This document shows, piece by piece, positions 1 through 5,267 of a stretch of DNA of 6,506 nucleotides (position 1 is the first letter of the stretch; the number at the start of each line of letters is the position of its first letter). Made by a program: the position numbers and the translations under genes. The stretch covers positions 1 to 6,506 of the forward strand of contig CALGBT010000455.1 in NCBI GenBank assembly GCA_937884235.1, written 5' to 3'. The stretch is from an uncultured Pseudomonadota bacterium (GTDB lineage: Bacteria > Myxococcota_A > UBA9042 > CAIXZC01). The notes beneath the pieces are model-generated. The model did not search any database. It was not told where the DNA came from and was given only the letters and a program-made list of their open reading frames with translations.

Positions 1-1
1 A

Positions 2-265
2 CTCCAGTGCCATAATTTCTGGAACTTCAGTGCCAGACTTGACGGAACCCACAGAACTCGAGACGAGGTAGCCAAGGACTTCCCGTGGGGGTCATCGAAC
101 CTACCCGACGAATATCAGTTTCGGGAACGTATCATCGCTCCCGAAACGCCAGTGCGCGTTTGCGGCACCTTAGTCGCACTACCAGAAAATGATCCTTCGG
201 GAGAGCCCATCGCACTCGCCGCCAGTGCGAAACTCCCCCTCTACATCGGACTCAAAGATGGGTAG
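2..265 (+). CDS. 3' end of an unidentified protein, possibly GIDE-like (5' end outside window)
   Basis: An open frame runs from the window edge to a TAG at 263-265, giving the last 87 residues of a protein that starts upstream of the window. No stop interrupts it, and its composition is protein-like: it has FWNFSARLDGTH near the left end, then DEYQFRERIIAPETPVRVCG and a final stretch LPLYIGLKDG. The pattern 'E-R-x-I-x-x-x-x-P-V-x-V-x-G' followed by a short beta-rich segment resembles the C-terminal part of bacterial GIDE-domain proteins, which are membrane proteins of unknown role related to the MUL1 ligase fold. That resemblance is from memory and weak. No transmembrane segment lies in the visible part. 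The gene is convergent with the lipoprotein gene at 375-851, with a 109-bp gap. A real CDS is likely; the family call is tentative. Confidence 0.6.
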   Translation, partial: LQCHNFWNFSARLDGTHRTRDEVAKDFPWGSSNLPDEYQFRERIIAPETPVRVCGTLVALPENDPSGEPIALAASAKLPLYIGLKDG

Positions 266-374
266 CGTCACAACAGACGAAGATGGTTGAGGTAGTATAC
301 TGGATCTTCAGAGTGAGCCAATAGGCCAACAAGCCGAGGTCACAGCTCCCATCGCCACAGTAGCCACAGTCGGT
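266..374. other. short convergent intergenic region
   Basis: This gap lies between the stops of two convergent genes. I see no strong hairpin followed by a T-run on either strand, so no intrinsic terminator can be called. Read on the minus strand, its right half holds the in-frame Cys-rich relic described separately. Confidence 0.5.
333..374 (-). pseudogene. in-frame Cys-rich relic downstream of the lipoprotein stop
   Basis: Directly after the UGA of the small lipoprotein (377-375), the same frame reads T-DCGYCGDGSCDLG (coding 371-333). It then turns into unrelated sequence and stops at 254-252. The C-G-x-G-x-C-D-x-G spacing is the hallmark of the short Cys-rich modules common in myxobacterial secreted proteins, and the parent gene carries a similar motif (CGNSVLDPGETC). 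Finding such a motif in the same frame right behind a stop suggests that the ancestral protein was longer and was cut by a nonsense change, with the rest lost. UGA read-through is possible but nothing else supports it. Confidence 0.45.
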
Positions 375-851
375 TCAGGGATAGGGATTCGGATCCGTGA
401 GCTCGCCAAACCAGACATTGCATCTGTCCCAGCGCGCGGAGCATCCGACGGCTGCCCAGGGATGGGAGGCCCACTGCCCCACATTTAGAATCACGTCGTT
501 GTGGCCCGGGCTTCCCTTCCAGGAGTTCAGGCAGCTACTCGGTGTGGCGGCACCTTTCACCGAGACTTCGTAGCCGTTGGAGTTGTAGGAGGAGGCCCAG
601 CAGTTCTGCAGCGGCCCACAATCCAAGGGTTGGGCGGGGCAGGAACTCGGGGGGTCACAGGTCTCACCCGGGTCCAGCACGCTATTGCCACAGAGGTCTC
701 CGGCGATGTCCGTCAACGCGGCGTCCTCCATCAGCGCGTCGAAGGAGATGGCAGCAGCGTCCAAATCCTGCGGGGTGGACCCCTCGCAAGCGGCTACCAA
801 CCAGACACAAACTAGACTCAGCCCGAGCCACCATCCAAATCGTCTCTTCAT
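375..851 (-). CDS. small Cys-rich lipoprotein with partial CAP/SCP-like domain
   Basis: This 158-residue protein is predicted to be exported and lipid-anchored. The N-terminus is MKRR, then a hydrophobic stretch, then lipobox L-V-A-A-C with Cys22 as the acylated residue; Glu at +2 fits outer-membrane retention. Residues 23-53 are an acidic linker. Residues 54-65 (CGNSVLDPGETC) match the Cys-rich repeat typical of myxobacterial surface proteins. Residues ~83-151, with NSWKGSPGH (His117) and a final NVWFGEL, resemble the second half of a CAP/SCP (PR-1-like) domain. The first half, with its usual His-containing helix, is missing, so this may be an internally deleted or divergent protein. The start was placed at 851 rather than at 857 (two codons upstream) or 905, because AGGGGAG at 865-859 sits 7 nt from it. 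The frame may once have extended further, as the relic at 374-333 indicates. Function is unknown; CAP proteins vary widely in role. Confidence 0.75.
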   Translation of the reverse strand: MKRRFGWWLGLSLVCVWLVAACEGSTPQDLDAAAISFDALMEDAALTDIAGDLCGNSVLDPGETCDPPSSCPAQPLDCGPLQNCWASSYNSNGYEVSVKGAATPSSCLNSWKGSPGHNDVILNVGQWASHPWAAVGCSARWDRCNVWFGELTDPNPYP

Positions 852-858
852 GCTCATG

Positions 859-865
859 CTCCCCT
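859..865 (-). promoter_or_regulatory. ribosome binding site deciding the lipoprotein start
   Basis: AGGGGAG on the minus strand lies 7 nt before the ATG at 851-849 but only 1 nt before the ATG at 857-855. The spacing favours the inner ATG. Confidence 0.55.
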
Positions 866-1050
866 GCCAGGCCAGTGGGGGCGGCGTATCACCAATCCGC
901 CACAAACACGGGGCCCAATGCTCCGTCCGTGCTTAAAAAGTACTGCTTCAACGGCGCGACGTTCAGCAGTTCCCTCCCGGGAGCATACTCGGGGTTAGAC
1001 CCGCTGCGCTTCCGGGCGCTTGCGAGAATTCGTACCATTTGTGACGAGGG

Positions 1051-1152
1051 CACTGCCGTTGGAGATGAAAGGCACATTGCACCCTGTTGGCAGATAGCGA
1101 ACTGCGAGAGCCGATAATGCGAGAGCTGCCCTGCAAGCAAGTGCGGCGCACC
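1051..1152 (+). repeat. repeat Y, copy A
   Basis: This copy opens with CACTGCCGTTGG, continues with GGCACATTGCACC and GCCGATAA, and ends GCTGCCCTGCAAGCAAGTGC. The same order of blocks occurs at 4307-4408 (copy B), and the first ~55 bp recur at 3849-3904 (copy C), all in the same orientation. Between the well-kept blocks the copies differ by substitutions and single-base gaps, so they are old. No protein frame is kept open consistently between copies. Similarity between A and B continues to about 1210 and includes a hairpin at 1161-1185. Confidence 0.7.
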
Positions 1153-1160
1153 CTCCCCCT

Positions 1161-1185
1161 GCTCGCCCCCGCCCTGGGGGCCAGC
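1161..1185 (+). other. GC-rich hairpin at the right side of repeat Y copy A
   Basis: CCCCC (1166-1170) pairs with GGGGG (1176-1180) around a 5-nt loop. An outer GCT (1161-1163) can pair with AGC (1183-1185) across a small internal loop. The hairpin occupies the same place relative to the repeat as the one at 4424-4447 in copy B. There is no T-run after it on the plus strand, so it is not an obvious terminator. Confidence 0.45.
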
Positions 1186-1375
1186 GATTAGCAGTGCCGA
1201 AACGCTGCCTGACAGACCTGTGGCACCATCTCTTGCTTTCAGCCCCCAAACCCGCGGTAGACGGCGAGTGGTGCTTCCAATGCGGAATCTGGCTCGAAAG
1301 CCGCGCTCACGGTCACCAAGTCGCTGCTCCGATTGTCAAAGAACGCTGCTGCAGTCTTGCTCCTGACCCTCATTT

Positions 1376-1391
1376 GGCCGGCTTGCCGGCC
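1376..1391. terminator. GC palindrome downstream of the hydrolase gene, possible weak terminator
   Basis: GGCCGGC TT GCCGGCC is a perfect 7-bp inverted repeat; in RNA it would fold as a 6-bp stem with a 4-nt loop. It lies 53 bp past the stop of the minus-strand hydrolase gene, where a terminator would be expected. On that strand it is followed by AAATGAGG rather than a U-run, so intrinsic termination is doubtful. It could equally be a REP-like palindrome. Confidence 0.3.
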
Positions 1392-1444
1392 CGGATCCTA
1401 TTTTGAGGAGGGACAGGATCAATTATTGCGAACCACGACTGCGA

Positions 1445-3619
1445 TCAATCTGGGTCGCAGACCCCCGTGCAGCTTTGCTGCGCCTCGCCGGTGTTGAGGA
1501 AGTGGAAGGTGTCGCCCATGATGTGGTCGAGGAAGCTTATGGCACCATGGACGTTATTCTCACCCTGCGGCGGTACGTTGCTCTCCGGTGGCGGGGCCGT
1601 TTCGACGAGGTCAGGCATGTTGACCTGCACGAGCACTGCCGGGACCAGGGCGGGAGAGGTCACCGGCGGCAGGCCGGGGACATGATAAGCGCTGGGCTCC
1701 ATGATGCTGGCACCGATGGCCCGGGCCAGCATCTCTGATGCCATATTCGGCACCTGGGAGTCGCCGATGGCCTCGTGGAGCAGCAGCACCCGCTCTGCGG
1801 GGGCGTCGTCAAGGGGGCTCTTGTACAGGTGAACGGTCAGGTTCACCGGGTCGGAAAGGTCGAAGAGCGCCTGGATCAGCGCGATGCCAATCTGCTTGAG
1901 CAGCGGGTCCGGGTAGTTGAAATCGATGACCGGCGCAAGCTTGTTCCAGTGGATCGACCGGGTCAGCATATTCAGCCAGCCGGCCCCCGGGACCGCGAGG
2001 ACCGCACGGGTCACGCGTGGGGACATGGCGACGAAGCTGCTGCCCTGGATCCCCCCCAGGCTGCCACCCACGTAGTAGATGCGGCTCTCGTCAATGACGG
2101 GCACTTCGCTGACCATCACTTGCGGGTCCGTTGAGAGCGTGCCCGCCGCAAGCTCCGTGAGGGTAATGTTGTTGATGATGGACTGCTGGAGGCGGTCCGT
2201 AACCAGTGCGATCCGGTTCAAGTCAGGGATCACCTCCGTTAGGATCAGTTGGAGGTCGCCCCCCGATAAACCGATCCAGTCTGTGGCCACCATCACCGCC
2301 CCCCCCTCTTCGCAAAGCTTGGCCATAACGCCCAGTCCGCCACCGGAGAAGCTACCCTGGCCGGTGCCGAAGAGGCCGTGGCCGAAGACCACCAGAGGCA
2401 AAGATTCGGCGTTCACCTGAGAGCGCTTGGGAATAAGCAGGGCAAACGGAAAGCTCTTGTCTGGTTGCCGGATAGGGTGATGGTCAGCGTCATACTCGAA
2501 GGCGCTCTCTTCGTTGAGGAAGTTCGGGACCACGAAGGTGCCCTTTACCACGCGGGCCGCGTTGGGGACAGGATCGTCTTCGATGCTGTCAATAGTGTAG
2601 CCCAGTCCAGTGCCGTCTATCTCTGGCCAGGCCTCCTCGCGCATGGCCCGAACGGAGCCCGTCAGGTAGTCCTCACTAGCGACCATGAAGTCCCAGGCCA
2701 GGAGCAGGTTGTCCCGGGGGTACCCCTTCGCCGACAGGAAAGTGAATATCTCTTCGTACTGCTCGCGAATCTCCTCAATCTCCGAGTTGGTGGTGGCGAC
2801 CCCGTCGCGTAGCGCCGCAAAGGCCGCGGGCGTACTAAGATCCCCACCTGCATCGTCGCGCAAATCCCGGGTCAACACGGCCACATGGCGATGGCCCATC
2901 TCCATGGGTTCCATGGGGCGGATGATCAGCGCATAGCGCCCGTCGCCCCCCTCAACGCGGTTCATATCCATCTCTGACATGAACATCACCCGGTCGCCGG
3001 TCTCCAGGTCAAAGAGGGCGATGGGGTTATCCGTAGCCAGAGACTCAAGGAGTTCCACCTGACGAGTTAGTTGGGTAGGATCAATATCCACTCCAAAATG
3101 GAGCAGCAGCGGTCCCGCTGGTGAGCAACCGTCCGCCGTATTAATAGGTTCAAGGTTGATGCTAGGAGAATCCGGCTCCACCGGGAGACCCTCCTGTGGG
3201 ATGGCGACCCGGAACCCCGTGGGACTGGTGGGGTCCACCGCCTGATAAAAGGCACTGGGTAGGGGGAGCAGGCACTCGTCACTGGTGGCGAAAAGGTTGC
3301 AACCCTCAACCAGTTGCAGCGTTATGGGGACAGTCCCAGCATCGCTGACTACGTCGACGCCTGCGTCGGCGGCCGAATCCTGCGGCGTGTCGGTGCCCAC
3401 GTCAAGCGACTGCCCACTATCCGGGGATGGCGCCAAGTCGGCGATGGGGAGGGAATCCCCGCTTGCATCGGCCTCGGCGCAACCCAAAACGTCGTTGCAG
3501 GTACACTTCTCGCTGTCCGAGTTAGAACAGGCCGGAATGATTAGCCAGAGCAGGCACAAGCAAAGCATTGGTAACATCTTACCTGGGGACAACTCCTTTC
3601 GCTTCTTTATGTTAGTCAT
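1445..3619 (-). CDS. secreted alpha/beta-hydrolase lipoprotein
   Basis: This 724-residue lipoprotein is probably a surface or periplasmic esterase/lipase-like enzyme; its substrate is unknown. A Lys-rich n-region and hydrophobic stretch end in lipobox I-I-P-A-C with Cys31 acylated. A low-complexity Asp/Ser/Ala linker follows (about 48-95), as in many myxobacterial surface proteins. Residues ~100-330 form an N-terminal module with EGCNLFATSDECLLPLPS and RPMEPMEMGHR, seen ahead of hydrolases in this group. Residues ~390-700 are the alpha/beta-hydrolase: V-F-G-H-G at the oxyanion strand (413-415 is GHG), nucleophile elbow G-G-S-L-G with Ser520, likely acid Asp620 in A-I-G-D-S-Q-V-P-N, and likely base His691 in N-N-V-H-G-A. 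All three triad residues are present, so it is probably active. The start at 3619 was chosen over the longer frame to 3700 because GGAGGAG at 3630-3624 precedes it and the signal peptide then begins correctly. It shares no operon with the gene at 375-851 (593-bp gap). Confidence 0.88.
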   Translation of the reverse strand: MTNIKKRKELSPGKMLPMLCLCLLWLIIPACSNSDSEKCTCNDVLGCAEADASGDSLPIADLAPSPDSGQSLDVGTDTPQDSAADAGVDVVSDAGTVPITLQLVEGCNLFATSDECLLPLPSAFYQAVDPTSPTGFRVAIPQEGLPVEPDSPSINLEPINTADGCSPAGPLLLHFGVDIDPTQLTRQVELLESLATDNPIALFDLETGDRVMFMSEMDMNRVEGGDGRYALIIRPMEPMEMGHRHVAVLTRDLRDDAGGDLSTPAAFAALRDGVATTNSEIEEIREQYEEIFTFLSAKGYPRDNLLLAWDFMVASEDYLTGSVRAMREEAWPEIDGTGLGYTIDSIEDDPVPNAARVVKGTFVVPNFLNEESAFEYDADHHPIRQPDKSFPFALLIPKRSQVNAESLPLVVFGHGLFGTGQGSFSGGGLGVMAKLCEEGGAVMVATDWIGLSGGDLQLILTEVIPDLNRIALVTDRLQQSIINNITLTELAAGTLSTDPQVMVSEVPVIDESRIYYVGGSLGGIQGSSFVAMSPRVTRAVLAVPGAGWLNMLTRSIHWNKLAPVIDFNYPDPLLKQIGIALIQALFDLSDPVNLTVHLYKSPLDDAPAERVLLLHEAIGDSQVPNMASEMLARAIGASIMEPSAYHVPGLPPVTSPALVPAVLVQVNMPDLVETAPPPESNVPPQGENNVHGAISFLDHIMGDTFHFLNTGEAQQSCTGVCDPD

Positions 3620-3623
3620 CGGT

Positions 3624-3630
3624 CTCCTCC
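3624..3630 (-). promoter_or_regulatory. ribosome binding site of the hydrolase gene
   Basis: GGAGGAG on the minus strand, with the GGAGG core ending 6 nt before the ATG at 3619-3617. It settles the start against the upstream in-frame ATG at 3700, which would put a long charged extension ahead of the signal peptide. Confidence 0.6.
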
Positions 3631-3649
3631 GCTTTCCAAAGCGTCGCTT
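3631..3649. other. two overlapping palindromes in the hydrolase leader
   Basis: GCTTT CC AAAGC (3631-3642) and AAGCG T CGCTT (3639-3649) are both perfect inverted repeats and share four bases, so as RNA they would be mutually exclusive hairpins just upstream of the ribosome site. They could be an operator or a leader structure, or chance. No promoter could be assigned with confidence upstream. Confidence 0.25.
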
Positions 3650-3723
3650 CTCTGTCACTCGGACGTCAAGGCTTTTGATAACCGCCCCTTCCCAGGGCAT
3701 GATGACTGACAGGACTGACCGGA

Positions 3724-3734
3724 GTCAGACCCTT
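3724..3734 (+). repeat. GTCAGACCCTT motif, degraded REP-type palindrome
   Basis: GTCAGACCCTT is followed by a C/T-rich run. The same 11 bases occur at 4266-4276 inside a perfect GGGTC-A-GACCC palindrome. Palindromes of this kind are often found next to REP-associated transposases (RAYT, Y1 family) in Proteobacteria. No such transposase is in the window. Here the left arm has decayed (GGA in place of GGG). Confidence 0.45.
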
Positions 3735-3746
3735 CCCCTTTCCCTT

Positions 3747-3818
3747 GAGGGAGGGCGCTCCGCACTTAGGCCTTTTCACCCGTTGCTCTGGCACAGCCTC
3801 ACCACGGCGCAGTCGGTC
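3747..3818 (+). repeat. repeat X, copy 1
   Basis: A 72-bp block from GAGGGAGGGCGCTCCGCACT to CGCAGTCGGTC matches 4850-4921 without gaps at 66 of 72 positions by my count. It lies 13 bp after the GTCAGACCCTT motif and 30 bp before repeat Y copy C, suggesting parts of one mobile unit. Open frames on the opposite strand across both copies (RLRRGEAVP...) reflect only the shared DNA. Confidence 0.8.
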
Positions 3819-3848
3819 TGAGGCTGTGGGCGGCACCGGAGACCACGC

Positions 3849-3904
3849 CACTGCCGATGGCCGTGGGAAGCACATTGCACCATGCTAGCAGAGAGCGAAC
3901 AACG
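3849..3904 (+). repeat. repeat Y, copy C (short)
   Basis: This copy holds CACTGCCGATGG, then AGCACATTGCACC and GCAGAGAGCGAAC, matching the left half of copies A (1051) and B (4307). The right half is missing; instead a different palindrome, GTCGCG G CGCGAC (3910-3922), follows. Confidence 0.6.
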
Positions 3905-4014
3905 CCAGGGTCGCGGCGCGACGCGCAGCACCCTAGCAGAATGAAGGAGTGGAGAGAGCGTTGACCGGAGCAGAAATCATTAAGAATGGCCGATGCGTAA
4001 CCGGCAGGAATCGC

Positions 4015-4197
4015 TCATGTATTGGAATCTTCCAAGGCCTTGAGTCCGGTGGCGGTCGTCCGATATCGCTGCTTCGAACTCCTCGGCTTGTCCGGAATCG
4101 TCATCTCCAGCCAGCCAGCGTCTAGCAGAGGTTGGAGATAGGCTTTCAAGAAGTGAACCCGGTCTTTCAGACGTGCCGTCGCCAACAACTCGTCTCC
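4015..4197 (-). pseudogene. relic of a winged-helix C-terminal domain (Fic / AlbA-type protein)
   Basis: The minus strand encodes about 60 residues reading GDELLATARLKDR, then YLQPLLDAGWLEMTIPDKPR and SSKQRYR, with a natural-looking stop (TGA 4017-4015). This closely fits the C-terminal winged-helix segment shared by many Fic-family and AlbA/RecG-like ATPase proteins, in which 'L-I-E/M-T-I-P-D-K-P-x-S-x-x-Q-x-Y-R' is characteristic. Everything upstream, including any Fic motif or ATPase domain, is gone: at about 4198 the frame runs into transposase-derived sequence. The ATG at 4221 lies within foreign DNA and has no ribosome site. I infer that an element inserted in, or recombined with, the parent gene and its 5' part was lost. 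The family recognition is from memory, so which of the two families it came from is open. Confidence 0.6.
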
Positions 4198-4208
4198 GGA
4201 ACTGGGGG

Positions 4209-4259
4209 AAGCCGCGGCCACTGCTCACCGACATGGACAGGCTCTTCTGGGTGTTTTTA
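4209..4259 (+). pseudogene. 17-codon relic of an rve-type transposase
   Basis: The codons read KPRPLLTDMDRLFWVFL, matching KERPRPLFTDLDRLFWVAL in the transposase at 5985-6500; over 4230-4253 the DNA is about 21/24 identical to 6135-6158. On the left it is joined to the Fic/AlbA-type relic on the opposite strand. On the right it is broken 5 bp before a GGGTCAGACCC palindrome (4264). It cannot be functional. Confidence 0.65.
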
Positions 4260-4263
4260 CAGG

Positions 4264-4276
4264 GGGTCAGACCCTT
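4264..4276 (+). repeat. GGGTCAGACCC palindrome, REP-type element end
   Basis: GGGTC-A-GACCC is a perfect 5-bp inverted repeat followed by TTTCACATTTCC. This palindrome plus T/C-rich tail is typical of small REP/RAYT-associated elements. It marks where the transposase relic stops matching, so it is probably the left end of an inserted element containing repeats Y (B) and X (2). Confidence 0.5.
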
Positions 4277-4306
4277 TCACATTTCCTTTTCTCGCGGCGA
4301 TCTCGT

Positions 4307-4408
4307 CACTGCGATTGGCTTCCATGGCACATTGCACCACGCAGGCAGAGAGTGGACCTCGAGAGGCCGATAAAGCGTGCGCTGCCCTGCAAACAGGTGC
4401 GGAGCGCC
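4307..4408 (+). repeat. repeat Y, copy B
   Basis: This copy has CACTGCGATTGG, GGCACATTGCACC, GGCCGATAA and CGCTGCCCTGCAAACAGGTG in the same order and spacing as copy A (1051-1152). It starts about 30 bp after the GGGTCAGACCC palindrome. Similarity to copy A continues through a hairpin (4424-4447) to about 4465. Confidence 0.7.
4395..4408 (-). repeat. 14-bp inverted repeat, left arm
   Basis: On the minus strand it reads GGCGCTCCGCACCT, identical to plus-strand 4857-4870 inside repeat X copy 2. The arms face each other across about 450 bp and could bound a unit or let the DNA or RNA pair. Confidence 0.5.
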
Positions 4409-4423
4409 GCCACCTTTCCCCCT

Positions 4424-4447
4424 GCCCGTCCTCCCCGGAGGACAGGC
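4424..4447 (+). other. hairpin at the right side of repeat Y copy B
   Basis: GTCCTCC (4428-4434) pairs with GGAGGAC (4437-4443) over a 2-nt loop as drawn, and outer GCC (4424-4426) pairs with GGC (4445-4447). It occupies the same place as the hairpin at 1161-1185 but uses other bases in the stem. Confidence 0.5.
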
Positions 4448-4465
4448 GAACAGCGAAGCCGAGCA

Positions 4466-4849
4466 CGCTGGCAAAGCCGTGGAACCACTCGCTCCGTGCC
4501 GAGCATAGAGTGGGTAGAACCATTCGAGCATGGCGAGAATGGTTGGGGTGTTGTTGCCTTCGAGGTCGGCAGTGCCGGTGCAGCACAACCCGCACCACCC
4601 GTGCCTGGGTGGCATCCAGGGCACGGCCTCCCCGTGGGAGGCGTACGGGAGGGCACCATGTCGAGCACAGCCCCAAACACCGCGTAAGCCGTCGCAGCAC
4701 GGCCCATCCCACCCAAACTCGCCATGCTCGGCCACGTCTCTTCCTACGTTGCCTCCGAAAGCCTCGGGTGGTTCCATGGCATTGCCCTGTTTGCTTGGAA
4801 ATACCGGTCGCTGGCTCCCAGCGGGCCCAGCGGGAGCGAGCGGGGAGCA
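4466..4849. other. interior of the putative repeat element, no gene recognised
   Basis: Long overlapping open frames exist on both strands (for example minus 5080-4277, minus 4868-4257 and plus 4132-4872). They overlap one another, lack ribosome sites and run through the repeats and palindromes. Their products are Arg/Pro/Cys-rich with no domain, as expected of GC-rich non-coding DNA. I see no RNA gene. The stretch is probably the body of the element between repeats Y-B and X-2. Confidence 0.5.
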
Positions 4850-4921
4850 GAGGGAGGGCGCTCCGCACCTAGGCCTCTTCACCCGTTGCTTTGGCACTGC
4901 CTCACCACGGCGCAGCCGGCC
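4850..4921 (+). repeat. repeat X, copy 2
   Basis: This is the partner of 3747-3818, equal in length at 72 bp and differing at six positions, mostly C/T changes. It includes the right arm (4857-4870) of the 14-bp inverted repeat. In copy 1 the order is palindrome, X, Y; here it is palindrome, Y, interior, X, so the two units are rearranged relative to each other. Confidence 0.8.
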
Positions 4922-5233
4922 CACGGCCGTGCGTACCACCCGACGCGGTGCAGAGATGTTCGATAGTGCTTGCCTAGTGGAGAGGTCGTCCCTGGCGTAG
5001 AAAAATCTCTGTTTTCGCAGGTCCTTTTTCAATGTGCCGCAAGTCCGCTTGCCGCTTGGGTTTCCGGGCCGTCGCCCCATTCTCCGTTGCCCATGAGTTT
5101 GAAACCGGACTTTCGGTGAGTATCTGGGTTGTTCGAACTCGCGCTCAGATCCGAAACGTGTAACTGCCTACGATCATTGGATTCCCGTTTTCGGGTTGCC
5201 GGCCGGAGAAAAAGACCTGCGCGAGATTGGGGG
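4922..5233. other. region between repeats and toxin-antitoxin operon, no gene recognised
   Basis: On the minus strand about 5041-4955 reads CGTLKKDLRKQRFF followed by YARDDLSTRQALS, which looks protein-like and could be another relic, but I do not recognise it. A small CCCG-TTTT-CGGG hairpin lies at 5184-5195 and a GTTCGAAC palindrome at 5131-5138; neither has an assignable role. Confidence 0.4.
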
Positions 5234-5261
5234 TTGACTGCTGTCGCATAAAAGCTACAAT
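5234..5261 (+). promoter_or_regulatory. sigma70-like promoter of the toxin-antitoxin operon
   Basis: TTGACT (-35, 5234-5239), a 16-bp spacer and TACAAT (-10, 5256-5261) are each one base from consensus. With usual spacing the transcript would begin at 5268, which is the A of the toxin ATG, giving a leaderless mRNA. No ribosome site precedes that ATG. In such operons the antitoxin, alone or with toxin, normally binds the promoter; a weak TGTC (5242-5245) and GACA (5265-5268) pair spans the -10 box but is not a convincing operator. Confidence 0.6.
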
Positions 5262-5267
5262 ATAGAC

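Larger units (their letters stand above)
852..1444. other. 593-bp region without a convincing gene
   Basis: This stretch separates the two minus-strand lipoprotein genes. Short open frames exist, for example minus 1140-889 ending in GPVFVADW and minus 1373-1239 (44 codons), but none has a good ribosome site or a recognisable domain. It contains the Y repeat at 1051-1152 with its hairpin just beyond, and a GC palindrome at 1376-1391. I saw no clear promoter for the downstream lipoprotein, though one is presumably present between 866 and about 1050. Confidence 0.6.

Noticed and set aside
375..377. Selenocysteine or reassigned UGA in the lipoprotein
   Set aside because: No selenocysteine-type hairpin was recognised after the UGA, the frame soon loses protein character, and the hydrolase gene also ends in an ordinary UGA.
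1239..1373. 44-codon minus-strand frame starting just past the GC palindrome
   Set aside because: The composition is plausible, but there is no ribosome site and no recognisable family; too weak to call a gene.
3715..3728. CTGAC CGGA GTCAG hairpin as a terminator or operator
   Set aside because: Only five pairs, with no T-run; more simply the remains of the REP-type palindrome.
3666..3875. Minus-strand frame sharing RRGEAVPxQRVKRPxCGAPSL with a frame at 4277-5080
   Set aside because: The similarity comes entirely from the 72-bp DNA repeat X, and the flanks of the two frames are unrelated.
3724..4921. CRISPR array or retron-like RNA
   Set aside because: The repeats are long, few, unevenly spaced and in rearranged order. 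There are no short regular spacers, and no Cas or reverse transcriptase gene is present.
4132..5080. Long overlapping open frames on both strands (up to 267 codons)
   Set aside because: They overlap each other, pass through palindromes and repeats, lack ribosome sites and have no domains. The end ARKGNVKGSDPL of one is just the translated GGGTCAGACCC repeat.
5126..5150. tRNA-like T-arm (GTTCGAAC)
   Set aside because: The bases around the GTTCGAAC do not pair as a T-stem, and no acceptor or anticodon arm can be built upstream.
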